Origin: Pteria penguin
Taxonomy: Eukaryota; Mollusca; Bivalvia; Pterioida; Pteriidae
Length of the DNA stretch: 64,000 bases
Direction: 5' to 3'
Assembly (NCBI GenBank): GCA_035048485.1
Contig: CM068587.1
Span: forward strand, 54,221,501 to 54,285,500
The position numbers and the translations under genes are program-made. Shown one piece after another: positions 14,540 to 28,010 of this stretch (position 1 is the first letter of the stretch; the number at the start of each line of letters is the position of its first letter). The notes beneath the pieces are model-generated. The model did no database searches. It was not told where the DNA came from and worked only from the letters and a program-made list of their open reading frames with translations.

Positions 14540-14905
14540 CCCTAAATAAATAAATAAAATACATACATAAAACGTACACATTTGAATTGTAACTAAGAAC
14601 ACGTTAATGCCTTATGCAGGTTTAATTTCCTTTGTGTTCTATTAAACTTTTATAAAGTTTAAAACTGCAACACGTTTTCCCTCGGACATGTTTAGGTATA
14701 ATTAACCTCCAAAAACAAACCAACCACCCCCACCCCACACCCCCAATAAATAAATACATAATAAAAAAAATACGCGTTTGAATTATAACTAAAGAAACTT
14801 TAATACCCTATGCAGGTTTAATTTCATTTGTGTTCTAATAAATTTTTAAAGTTTAAAACTGCAACACGTTTTCCTCGGTCACGTTTATGGTATAATTTAC
14901 GTGCA
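14540..14905. repeat. direct duplication of a ~170-bp segment
   Basis: Two adjacent copies (about 14540-14715 and 14740-14905) share TATGCAGGTTTAATTTC, TTTGTGTTCTA and GTTTAAAACTGCAACACG, with scattered differences. Each is preceded by AATAAATAAATA-type sequence. Confidence 0.8.
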
Positions 14906-15451
14906 TAAAATACATGTTAATTTCTTCTAGTCAATGACCCGTTAGCGAATGCGATATCACAATATTTACAGAGAGAGAGCTAAAAAAGCTTTAAAGGACT
15001 TCTCCGCTCTGAACAGGTATAACGAGAATAAAGAGCATAGAAATATGAAATTTTAACTATCTCAGCAACACGTGTTTCTTCTCTTCTGTGGAAATTTTGT
15101 TCACCGCCGCTGAGAGGAAGTAGAAATAACCTAATTCTAAATCGAGATAAACCGCATAAAAACACGACTCCCCTGAGAGTAGATCACTAGAAACTAAATT
15201 TTCAGAAAATAACACATCACTTGTAACATTTCTAATGAACAAATCGCGATGGAAATTTTAGGTGGTGGATAAACCGGATAAAGAGGGATCTAAATTCAAG
15301 TACCGCTTTGTATGTTTGTGATTTAGGGTAATTTGAGGGTTACTATAGTAATTTGTAAAATATTCCATGACGGTATGCTCTCCTATCACATTTCCTTTTT
15401 GTTTTATGATATGTGTACTTTTACAATAAATAAAAAGATAAATGATTCAAT

Positions 15452-16319
<868 letters not shown>

Positions 16320-19300
16320 TGTACATGTTTAATTGTGTGAACCTATCACAAAGTTCAAAACTAAAAACTCTTGACTAAATATGAAATAAAACATCCAAAA
16401 AATACAATTTATATTCACGGCATATTGGTATGCCAAAACGTCCTAATTTATCTTACAAAAAGTCAACCCTCAATCCTCATCCACCTATATGGTTTGTACT
16501 GTAATACATAACGATCTGATCACATCATTCAGGTCTCTTTTTTCACAACCTTTATCCAGGCGAGATAATGTAAGATAGAATGTCTTTTCAACTTTCCGTG
16601 CCTGAATCTTATCGATGGCGTACATGTTTATCTCCATGCATAATAAGCATACAATTAAAAATGTATGGACGCATGAAGAGCTCATTTGAATTTCAAATAA
16701 ACGCGTTCCGTCACACGAACGTCGGCGGTGTGGGGTCTTCTTGAATGTAGTTCGATTTGATATACACTATATACATACATAGAGTGAAGAAGGAACTGGT
16801 ATTCCACAAAAGGATTTGGTTGGCTGATATATGGCTTTTTCGAGATTGAACTAATTTTAATGAAAATCGGTAGATCTGATGTACTTTGTCCCTTTTCCTC
16901 TTAATAGGTATATTCATTATGGAGTGAACATTATGTTCCTTATGTTGTTAAAATTGCATTTACGTGGAAACATCAATTCTACATAATGAATCCCCTACAT
17001 GTGTATATTGCAATGCATATCTGTAAGAGGACGCTCTGCAACCACCCCCCCCCCCCCCCCAAATCCTGTTTAAACGAAGCAATAACAATTTCCACAATAT
17101 TACTGAATATTATTAAGGTTCTAATGATGGTTAAGAGTAATTCGGACAGCACACTATCATTTAACCCGACATAAAACCCCGAGGTCAGGCGAAGTGCATC
17201 CCCTTCAAATTGTCCACATTACACCAAAGAGAAATGTCTTCATTATGGGACCAACTCCAAAAATTACAGGGGTATTCCTGCGTAAAGCCTTGTACTGTAA
17301 TTTATCCCGAGTAATCATGCTTGACCTTCAGATGACCCTGACTTGTCCGGAGAGACATACATCATGTGAGAGATACATATTTATGATAATGCGCAATGAG
17401 CGTTACATAGATTGCGCCATGTTACACCACGCGAGGGCATCGGTGTACACGACACACTCCCTTGTTCTAAATGGAACACTTACAAGTAAATACACGAGAG
17501 AGCTATTACTTATGTAAGGGCGATGGAGTACTATGTACAGAATTGGGGCTTTGAACACAATATAACTGTTGTTAACGTTCTGTTATAATCCTCTCTGTTA
17601 TTTTTATATTACTATTTCGACCAACTTTTACCACTAAGTGTCTGTGGGCCACTTACAGCGAAATACACGATAGAATTATTAGAGTGTTTAGAGTCGTTTA
17701 TGCCTCTTACAAAAAGGGAGGTCTTAGAATACTAGAGTTTGATGTTCTATTTTTGTTTCTATTCATTATGTTTTCTTCCCCCCCCCCTTAATTTTACCAA
17801 ACCCTTCTGTACATGACATACCAATTTCCGTTAAGCGGCCCACTTTTAAAAAAACTTATTAGCTGCTTTAAGGAATCTTTAAACAAGAAAAGAAAATCTC
17901 AACTAGAAATAAATGTTTGCGAATCACTAAACATAAATCTCCATTCCACCGTTTGTTTCTTAAATTTAATAAGTTTACACTTGGAAATATCTTAATTCCC
18001 CGAGTCTCTGTCACGCTGCGCCGATATCTGTCAGTGGTGCAGTTTGTCATCTCGTCTGTCGCGTTGGAATGCGAGGTTACGACACGAACCGCCCGTTACG
18101 TGTCGATTGGCGCTGAGCTGGAGTAACGGACAACGAGATGTCCTACAGTGTGACCGTACTTAACTCGTCAAATGAGAAGAAAACTGCCATAATTGCACAT
18201 CGGAGCATAGAAGGGTATATTTACATTTCAAGCTATCTATGGTATTTATGTAAATAAAAAATGCGATATGTATACCTCGCAACATTAATCGGTAACACTA
18301 CATGACAGTAATTCAATTAAAAAAAAAACAGACACAAATCAATAGAACAATTTTCAGAATGTGAAAGAAACACAGGAAGTTGTTTTTTACCAAACGCGTC
18401 TTTGATAAAGCCTATACTTTTATTTTTCTTCTACTTTATTATCATATATTGTTTTATATTTTTTATCATTCTTTGTATTTTGTTTATTCCATTTGGTATC
18501 TAAAACATATCACTTAGCCAACAGGACGTATAGACTGGACGTAATTGTATTGTTGACCAAATGTGGATCAAATAGGATCGCGTGTACTATGAAAACCGTC
18601 GCCGGTTGACCGGATTATTCGGATCGTGAGCTTTTACTTTTACTTTTAATAGAACTAAGAGGATTTATCACAAATATAAAGTCTTAATACCAGCTATTTA
18701 TGGGTATTCATCTCGACTTACAGTCTTGTTTACGAAGATGTTAGGGACGAGGGTAATGATTGTGACAATTACATGTGGGATAATGGGGCGAAGTCCTCGG
18801 GGCAGAGACAACTAAGTTGTCATTAAACTCTCGTAAAAATTCCGGTGTTAAATTTAAATCTATAAAAATCATAAAAGATATACAATTTACAGGCTCTTCA
18901 GTTCGATCTGATTAAAAATACGATGTTGACACCGATTCTTGTTTACAACTTATGAAATTCACCTCTGAGTGACCGATATCCACTCGAAACAAGAACTTTC
19001 AAAACGTTGACAAGGTTCCGTGTCACTCAATGTCAAGATCAGGTACCAACGAATAATCTCATTCCGTGTCAGATATGTCAGACGGAACCGGAATCGTGCT
19101 CGCCCCGCCTGGTTCTAACTGTTACTCGCATGGTCATTTCACACGGACATCATTACGATCTCCCCTTCGGGTACAATTTATACCTAGATGTTAAATGGTT
19201 TGATTGTTTAGGTAAAAGCATGATTTTATTAAATGCAGACCGCTATCTTTTCGACAATCGTTTTAAAGTACATCTGTAAAGTAGCGAAATTTTGTCGGTT

Positions 19301-22298
19301 TCGTGTGAACACATATGATGAATTGATACTAAGGAAGATAAACTCTAAATTTATTTTTCTTTCTTTCTGAAGACGCCCTAAGAGTATTTACTTTGTCTAA
19401 AATGTACATGGCAAATACGCAAGGAATCCTATATCTGGAGGGTCAGATATTACATGTTTATTTTATAATGACATGGTATTGTTTACAATGCCTCGGCGAG
19501 AGTCTCTATCTTATGGTGTTACGAGAGATGCCCGTACGATAGCCTCTTACACCGCTGCATAAACAACAAAGGCTATTACTCTCTGATTGGTCTTCCTTCC
19601 GACATCCCCCTTCAAAATTTAATAGCAAAAACATATACATGTATATTATTTCAGTTTTTTACGAATATCTATTGCTAATTCTCTTTGATGTTTTATCCTT
19701 GTTGCAGCTTTATTATTCTTTATTAGGAATGGGGCAAATATATAGTGTTCTTACTCATTTAGAACCTTGGAAACTACATCCAAGTTTTGGTATAATTACT
19801 TTCCTTAAACTAAATTTTTTTATTATACATTAGTCCAAAAATTGAATTATTCAGGAGTTGCGTACCAATCATGAGATACTTACTTCTCCCTGACCTAATC
19901 TTTTATTCCCACTCAAATGCCCACCGTGATACGTCGAGACGTGTCACACTGACACAACACCGAATACTTGCTTATTTCACATAAGAAGGGTTTATTTACT
20001 TTAGCTTTACCGCCATCTGTCTGAGTTTCAAGGTAAACATATGTTCTTGAAGTTTTTCGGACACGCAACACCAAGTACACCCTGCAACCTTTGCATGCGT
20101 GTATGCGTCAATTCTCTCAATAACTCCCGTTCATATACAACTAAACGAGACGATGCTATTAGTGATTCCATGAAGGAAAACAGTTTCTAAATCGGGTTCG
20201 TTATTCCGGTAATAAGTGACGGATGCTCTTCACTGTGGAGGAGAATAAACAAGAGTGAGTGTCATTCATCAAGAATAATCAAGGAAGAGTGGGAAAGCAG
20301 TCGGCAGGAATTAACCCAAATAAACACAGAGATGACTCAATCATTGTCTCGCTGTCCTGCAATACTAATTGGGGCGATGGTGCTAATATTGAGATAGATT
20401 ATGATCTGTTTTTATTATATCTCATTAATTTCTATCATAAACATCCCATCGTTCGCGATGTCAATAAAACATGTTATAGACCTCTATGAAGGTTTTTTAA
20501 TTATCAAGAGCGGCTTCTTTCATTTTACCCGTTCGATATCTTATGCAAGTCAATTTCTAAAAATAGAAAAATTTAAGATTTCTATATTAAGAAAACCAAA
20601 CTTACTTGGTGAAGTCACCTTTCTGCACTTATAATGCATATATTTGGTTGTGCGAGACAGAGTTGTATTCACTGAACACAAAACTTTTTATATTGGTCTA
20701 TACAAGATAATGTCGATCAAGATCTCTGACAATTCCTCACGCCGGACAATTGACCAGTGTTGAACTTCTCACCTGTACACTTGATTAACCTGTGGAATGC
20801 TACCGATTTTAATCTATGGTTTTTATTGTCTGCTTTGAGATGTCAATGCAGTGCGAGTGTTCAATAGATCGATCGTACTTAGCCCTAACTCCAGCTGAGA
20901 AGTCCGTGACTTCAGCACCCGCCTCATGTCAGTGATCTCGTGTGCCTGGTAATCCATACCCATTGTACAATATCACAATTCATTGAATAGAAGAAGTCCT
21001 GTTGGTACAATATGAATTTCAAATACATAAACAAAGTGCCCAAAACTGCATGCAATAGTGGAACTAGCCAGCCCCCCCCCCTCTCCACTACCAGCCTTGC
21101 CCTGGAGACGGTGATGGGCTTCGAAGATTATGTCGTAAAATGATCTTTCATAGAGGAAAACCCTCTGCACCCCAAGAATCTGCAGTAAGCATAATGTATG
21201 GTCCTTTCTGAACACCCCCCCCCCCCATTTTCCTCTTACATATATATGAATTTTTTCACTTTCCCGATCAGACATATTGATTATTTTTCGGACACCATTG
21301 TTTACATCTATCCTATAATTGTTCAGGTGACATTCTTTCTAATAATGTCGATTATCTCACCGGGGTGACTAAAATGTGACACAGAATAAAAAGAGTCGGG
21401 GAGGGGGTGATTCACAAAATATTACGTATTCGACACCTGACACGCGACATATTAATAACAATAAGTTGTTTATCAAAAAATTGTATTGATTATAGGTAGC
21501 TATCTGCTGTTATTGTCTACGTTTGAATAATGCTTTAGTCAGCAATGAAATCAATATTGTTTTCTCTAATTAGAATTGATTCTATTCAAACATGGGGAAA
21601 TAGGGAGAGGGTTGACGCAGTGAGATGGACTATGCGTTACTTTTATACAATTCATTTCTTATGCATGATTGAAAAATATAGAGCTTTCCATCGTTTTCCT
21701 TTTAAACAGTTTTTAGTTTTAAAGCAAGATCTTTTTTTCTTATTTCTGGTTCGTTTATTAATACATTTTGAACTGCGACCCCCCCCCCCTTTTTTTTTCA
21801 TTGCGAGTCTAAATATAATTTATACAGGTAATGTGCCTGTATGGTTCGATTACGTAAGCATTTGTCATAAGACTAGTAATTTACGATAACATCAGCTGAT
21901 CGTTGACCATTTATCAGCTTTACACGTCATGGACAGGTATAACCATCTGCATCGCGTTATCTGCCTTCTTAAGCATTCCTGCCCCCGAGCACCTGTAAAG
22001 GTCAACTCGACTGACCCCAGAGTCACGTGACATACTCACATTTTCCTACAATTTCCATATAAAGTGTGGATTTGATACATCTGATTTCGACACTGCAAGC
22101 GGACCGTATGATCAATGAGAGCCTCTGCTTTTGAAATAAGATAACTTATCGTTTTTATTGAAGTATGAACTTCAGAAGACCGAGATTCGGAAAGGGTTAT
22201 GGGAAAAAATAAGTTGATATCTATATACATTTGTATTTATCTATAATTTATCTATATACAAATGTGTAATAGTTTCTACTGAATCCATATGAGTAATA

Positions 22299-22533
22299 AT
22301 ATACACAGGCGGATCTAGAAATTTCTGAAGGAGGGCGTGGGGTGGGGGTTGCGGTCTCCCATGACTAATGTTTTGCACTATTCGTTCTGGAAACGGGGAA
22401 TGCAGCCCTAAAAATGGTCGAAAATGATCTTTTTTGGCAAAATTTTCCGACCAAAAAACAAACAACAAACAAATAAAGGGGGAAAGGGGGGTTGCAACCT
22501 TTGCGTCCCCCCTCTAAATCTACCAATGATATA
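22299..22533. mobile_element. MITE of the CAGTGGCGGATCCAG family with 5-bp TSD ATATA
   Basis: The element (22304-22528) starts CACAGGCGGATCTAGAAATT and its right end, reverse-complemented, is CATTGGTAGATTTAGAGGG. ATATA flanks both ends. G-rich and C-rich sub-terminal tracts match the copies at 51799 and 61306. There is no transposase. The termini and 5-bp duplication suggest a hAT-like non-autonomous element (inference). Confidence 0.72.
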
Positions 22534-22750
22534 CACTCCCTCCTTCATCATTTAGGATTTAAACTTCTCGAAGAAATTCGTTTGATATAGAATTCCTTTA
22601 AGCTTTCATATCTAATGTTTTAAAATCGGTTGAAGTTTCTACTGAAACTTCTTTGTGTTGACCTATTTAAACTGATAGGTGTGAAAAACATATATGTATA
22701 TATTAAAATTTTGAGTGTATATGTCTGAATTTCAGTGTTGAAATGCTTAC

Positions 22751-22809
22751 CTGACCCGCTGTGTCACAAAGCTGTAACCGAACAGGTGTCTGGTCGACTT
22801 TCACAACAA
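22751..22809 (-). CDS. RhoU: RhoU/RhoV-like GTPase, exon 2
   Basis: A 59-bp exon between acceptor TTTTCCTCTTCAG and donor CAG|GTAAGC. With the single G left over from exon 1 it encodes VVVKVDQTPVRLQLCDTAGQ, residues 65-84: the interswitch strands and the G3 motif DTAGQ. Gln84 is the equivalent of Ras Gln61 and is retained, so GTP hydrolysis chemistry should be intact. The exon is too short to stand out as an open frame. It was found by requiring the missing DTAGQ segment between exons 1 and 3, and its phase fits both neighbours exactly. Confidence 0.96.
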
Positions 22810-25719
22810 CTGAAGAGGAAAATTAGAAATTTATTACACATGTGATAACATTTCAAACATATCAAATAAATATGTATTTCATATGCAGCAATAGATTTGT
22901 CCCCGACATTTTTGAATGAAATTCCATTAAAACCTGCGTGATCAACCAAAATTCTTTATCTAAATGAGAAACCGATAACGTACGTGTTTTTATGACCCAC
23001 CTCGATTTTAAAAGAAAAATCGTGTTTTCAACGACAATTACACCTCTTAAATAAATTGTCTGCTCGGATGCAAAATTCAATTAAGACGGGAAGGAGATTT
23101 CGTTGTAAACGACCTCCCGATATTTTCTGAATTATTTTCTCGTTTGCTAGGAAGTTTTGTTGATAGTTAATTGCAAACTTGGAATTAACGCGTATTTCAC
23201 TATGACCCTAGCGATGTTATGTTAGGGCTGCACCCGGATGCAGTGGTATTTACCGCTCAGTGGGTAACCGACCAAAGCAGTGCAAAGTGTTTGTACTTTT
23301 ACCCTTACACAGGGGTTTATTCAATACCGCGTGAAGCCTGTGCAGCCGTCATAAAAATCAGTAGATCATTATAAATACCTTTAAAAGATTTTAAGTCGGT
23401 CAACTTTAATTTTCATTTTTATTATTCTATTTTACGTAGGCTTCAAAGGCTACTAGTCTTGATCTCTCTCTCTTAAATTTACAAAATCTGTTGTCATTTA
23501 TATATATATTTTTTCATCAATTCAAAGTGACTGGAAATTTCCGTTTCCCTCTTGGAAAAGAACAGCGGTTATTTTAGAATCTCTTAATATGCTCATGTCA
23601 CTTTTAAATATATTTGGTTTTCATTAGAATAAGTTTAAGTTTTTTTTCTCAAAAATTCCATTTCAGGCCTTTTTTCTGCTTATACTGCATAGTAAATTAC
23701 CACGTGATCGAACTAATAATTGGTCGTCGAAAGGTTCCGAGTTCGATTCCTGATAGCGTTGACAAACTGTACATTATCAAGTGGTTCTAGGTTTCTTAGC
23801 ACAAGGCGAACTGGTGCTAGAGATTAGCTAAGCTTATGTTGAATACAAACTTAATATGCGTGTGTCGCGAACTCAAACTCAGAATGTTAATGTCAATTCA
23901 AACTCAATATGCTTGTGTCGCGAACTCAAACTCAATATGCTAAAACCTCAGAGTATCTTGACACCGTCAAATCAGCATTATTTGTTTACAAGATATCAAT
24001 TTTATTGTTGTGATTATATTAACAAAATCACGTGTTGCGAGTTAATACTGTCTTATTTATTTCATTAATATTCGTTATCAGATATGCTATTGTACCACAA
24101 GATAACGGAATAGTTATGGGCATTATGGAGTATTCCTGCAAGCAATGCAAACAGTGCGCATCAGGAAGCCAGGTAAAGATGGATGTCATAAACAGGTATG
24201 ATGAGAATTATACAAAAGGTCACGAGAGGTTCAGCTGGACATTTCCGATATGATTCACCCCGATTACGACCGATTATTAACTAAACCCACACTCCTCCCC
24301 CCATTTACTGTCCACAGTTACGGAGATGGATCTTTTCGCTACAATGCGAGCTTTCATATCTCGGTGATTATAAACAGGCAAAATATAGAGACTACTGTCA
24401 TCTTTCAATACATCATTCATAGGGCGACCTAGATCTTTCTTTTGATCTTTCAAAATTCGTATGTAACTTGTATACTTGTTGCGCGGCGATTAAATCAGTC
24501 TTTTCTGTTAGCGCTTAACGAAGGATTTGATTTAGTATAAAGATTGAGCGGGTTTTATTTTGAATACATAGACTCGGAACCCTTGATTACATCACTGAGC
24601 TATCAACAAGTGGATTCGGGAACAATAAATTTTATGTTCGGGATCGAGTAATGCGACATTTATTCACACCTGTAATGACAATTAATTAAATACAAGCTCC
24701 GATCGAAAGGAGCATACAGGTAAACGATTTGTCACAAATGCCAACTAAGCTCTTATGTCCGTCCCTAGTGAGTCATTCTTATTATTGAAGGAATAAAGTT
24801 CTTAATCTTCGATTGATTAACTTTTTTCGTGATTTTAAAACTTTTTTTGAAGCCAGGCCATATGCTTTGAGAATTAAACAAAACATATATAATTAACCTA
24901 TTCAAACCTTTTATGCATTTTCCGCTCGTTTTGTTAAATTCTGCCATATCTAAGGAACCCACTTAAAATATCTACACGCTCGTGAGAATAAAATGCTAAA
25001 TATACTGTAAGGAATTATATACGCTTGTCAACCTTTTTGAAATGTATAAAAAGAAACAAAGTGTATCCAGAGAAAATCAACCGTGACCCAATTACATCTG
25101 AAGCCTAACCTTTCAATTATTCATGTAAAATAACAACCCTTAAAGCAGGCTTAAGAGAACACTGGAGAGTTTGCTCTTTGTTTTTCTTATTTTATTTAAA
25201 ATTCAGTTACACGTTTCTGCAGGCATGCAAGTTATTTATTTCCGCGTTCGAGCAGCCTTTCTGTTTTTATTTTCAGTCAGACTTGGAACTAAACATGTTT
25301 GTCATATTATATATAATTTCACTATTTTATTCATATATACATTAACAAACTAAGCTCTACTTCAAGACCGTATGTCATCATTGACTGTACATCACGGTAC
25401 AAAGATAAGGTCGAGAACGGAGAGCTGCAAGTGTAATGGAAGAAAAAGGAGAAAGGGGGGGGGGGGGGCTTTCTCCTTCTCCAGCCGTATTTACATGTAC
25501 GACAACCTTAGGTAACTCTTAATAGCAAGAAGTTGGTACCATTAACATGATGGGGATAAAACACACACACACACAACCCCAACCCCCCACAAAGTCATGA
25601 CAAAGTAAACTAATGTCTTGGTGTTTTAGCCATGCTATACACTTTTACAACAATATAGACGCATGACGGGGCTATCATGGCATGTAAGTAGAGCCAAATA
25701 CACAGAATTCATGACTTAC
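22810..25719 (-). other. Rho gene intron 1 (2.9 kb)
   Basis: Bounded by donor GCAG|GTAAGTC at 25719 and acceptor CTCTTCAG at 22810. It contains a short direct duplication (23851-23945), a 14-bp G-run (25455-25468) and a CA tract near 25561-25577. A plus-strand open frame of 73 codons at 24032 is Cys-containing but unrecognised. Confidence 0.8.
23851..23945. repeat. short tandem duplication
   Basis: TTGTGTCGCGAACTCAAACTC recurs, slightly altered, within about 60 bp, with an extra CAAACTCAATATGC between the copies. Confidence 0.6.
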
Positions 25720-25912
25720 CTGCAAAGTTATCGAATGCTGTGGGCGTGTACTCCGTGGGATAGCCGTTCGTCGTATAGCTCACTACCAGGCTAGTCTTGC
25801 CCACTGCCCCATCCCCTACCAACACGCACTTCACCTTCACCTGGGCGTCCTCGCCCCCTTCAGGTTCCGGGATCAGATTTGTGTTATGGTCCATCATGGA
25901 TTGAGGTGGCAT
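25720..25912 (-). CDS. RhoU: RhoU/RhoV-like GTPase, exon 1 (start of gene)
   Basis: It encodes residues 1-64: a short N-terminus (1-24), then [20 protein letters not shown] with the P-loop GDGAVGKT at 33-40, and switch [14 protein letters not shown] (51-63) with Thr58 as the effector threonine. The start is the ATG at 25912; internal Met6 and Met7 are possible alternatives. The exon ends after one base of codon 65 at GCAG|GTAAGTC. Together the three exons give 247 residues and close agreement with human RHOU/RHOV as I recall them. Unlike vertebrate RHOU, the N-terminus has no proline-rich SH3-binding stretch. RhoU is preferred over RhoV as a label only loosely; this may be the single invertebrate ancestor of both. 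Confidence 0.96.
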
Positions 25913-26260
25913 GATGAAAAAAAACTACACTAAAACTAAAAGTTCACAAACTGAGCGCTGCATGGATCGGATACCTCCCCCTTCTCAATAAAAGAAGTTT
26001 TCTTTTCCGATGCTGCGTGAATGAGTCTGTAAATTCCTGAACAATTTGAGATAACTATTTCCAAAGTCTCGTCTCGATTTCCTTGTTATCCTATACGTAG
26101 ACACAAAAATAATTGAGAGTAACAACTGCTCTCTCCCTATACGCTCTACACTACTCGACTGTCAAGATAACCGGCCTGCAGTCGCTATTATGAATCACTC
26201 AGAGTACTGACGCATTCTGATTGGACGGCTCACCGTGACGTCTCAGGTGTATGATTCATT
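25913..26260 (-). promoter_or_regulatory. likely 5' UTR and proximal promoter of the Rho gene
   Basis: Directly upstream of the ATG on the minus strand. Plus-strand ATTGG at 26220-26224 is a CCAAT box in the gene's orientation, and TGACGTCT at 26236-26243 is a CRE-like site. No TATA box at a convincing distance was seen. The transcription start cannot be placed from sequence alone. Confidence 0.4.
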
Positions 26261-26984
26261 CAAGATTTACCTGGGAGGGCGGCGTCTTTGATCTCTTTAA
26301 ATACGAAAGTAAAGGTGTTATGAGCTGAAAATGTCACACCAATATCTTAATTATAGGAATCATCGGGGTATAGAAAGTTTTGATGACGAAATGTTTGTTT
26401 TGTAAACAAGAAATCTTAATTTGACAGATCAGACATATGTTATAATGTTGATTTATGTAATGTTACGCAACAGAACATTGTTAGAGGTATGTTAATTGAA
26501 TTAACAAACAGGGAAAAAGCGTTGATATGTGGATACATGGCATATGAATGTTAGTTTTACTTGTTTTTAAAGAAATTTGCAACCAATAATTTAAAATTTC
26601 TCGTTTTGTTTTCCAAAACCTGCTTCTATGTATGAGATTTTTGTCTAATTACAAAAATCTGCCTTGTTTTAAAATTCAATTGATACATGTTTAAGGAAAT
26701 AAATGTCATTTAACAAAAGTTATTCATTTACATAAAATTTCAATTAATTTTGTTTTACAAGATAGGATATTCCCAATGAAATTAAAAACTTTATATTCTT
26801 TAGGTCATTATCCAGAAAATGAGTGAATGATCTTGTTTTCAAAAATTCCTACTATTTGTTCCACAATGTTAGGTTTTAATTTCTTTTCCTTTTTCTTTTT
26901 TTTTTTTGTTGGAAATTTTCTTTAATTATTAAAGCAAATGTAAATTAGCACAACGTACTAATTCTTGTTTTTTTTAAATAATAA

Positions 26985-27110
26985 CTAAATGAATAAATAG
27001 TGAAATAGATATATAAATAGATATATAAATGATTAATAGATAAGTAAATAAATAAATAGATAGATAAATATATAGATAATTAAATAATTGAATAAGTAAA
27101 TAAATAGACA
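26985..27110. repeat. degenerate TAAA/GATA tetranucleotide microsatellite
   Basis: Repeated AATA, GATA and AAAT words (for example ATAGATATATAAATAGATAT) with many interruptions. Confidence 0.8.
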
Positions 27111-27834
27111 GACAAACTTATAAATTATAAATTAATAACTTCTATGATTAGATTCGGCTTTAATTTATGATAAAAATATAGAACCATACTTGCATTACGC
27201 AGACACATTAAAAATTATGTCTTAAAATCATCATAATTTCATTTTTATAATTTATGCCCGGACAGAATGATTCAGGATGACGTAATGTCTCCGTCTGTAC
27301 GTCCGACTATTAGGAATATTTCCTAAGTTTATTCACGCGAGATTTTGGAATACATTTCACTTGATCTTTGAAATTCTGCAAATGTATTTATAATCTATTC
27401 CCATAGGAAGAATTTTTGGAAGCCTGGCAGTAGGTCCGTCTGTTTGTACGTCCGGCTTTGAAAAAATCAACTCGGGTGAATTGCTGCAGCGAAGGATATT
27501 AAATACTTCACAAATGTATTTCGGTTTTGAGCTTCATTTTTTGGGGGTATTCAACTACGCGAAAGATAGAATAGAATTTATCACCGTATTAAATTCAGAT
27601 TTGAAAAGACCTCACAAATATAAAGGGAGACGATGTAATTTGATAAATTTGGAATAACCTGCGATTTAGCATTAAATTTTCAATTAATAAAGTAATGAGT
27701 ATTCCGTGCGACAAATGAGGATCACTTTCCTAAATGAACTGTAAGTGTTACATAAAAACATTAATCTATTTTGTTTCTTACTATCAATTATTTCAGCGAG
27801 GCGGAGATATGATTACAGATTACAGACGAAACAA

Positions 27835-28010
27835 CCTTTTAATGCGCGAAAGGCCGAGACTTCAGTCGCCGCACGCCATTGAGGTCGCCCCATACTCGTG
27901 ACGTCATCGAGTCACTGCGCGTACACGTAACTCCCCCTTTTATCTCTCAACGCGGAAACTAGTACATCGCAATTTGACTCTTTGACTAAAGCGAAATCAT
28001 TGCGTGCGGG
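27835..28010. promoter_or_regulatory. CpG-dense patch with a full CRE site
   Basis: Within strongly AT-rich DNA this stretch holds many CpGs (GCGCGAAAGGCC, GTCGCCGCACGCC, CTGCGCGTACACG) and a perfect CRE, TGACGTCA, at 27899-27906. It lies about 2 kb upstream of the Rho start codon on the gene's 5' side. It could be a distal promoter, an enhancer or the start of an unannotated transcript. Function is inference. Confidence 0.4.

Noticed and set aside
24032..24253. 73-codon plus-strand open frame with YSCKQCKQCASG
   Set aside because: Short, no splice or promoter support and no family recognised; left unannotated inside Rho intron 1.
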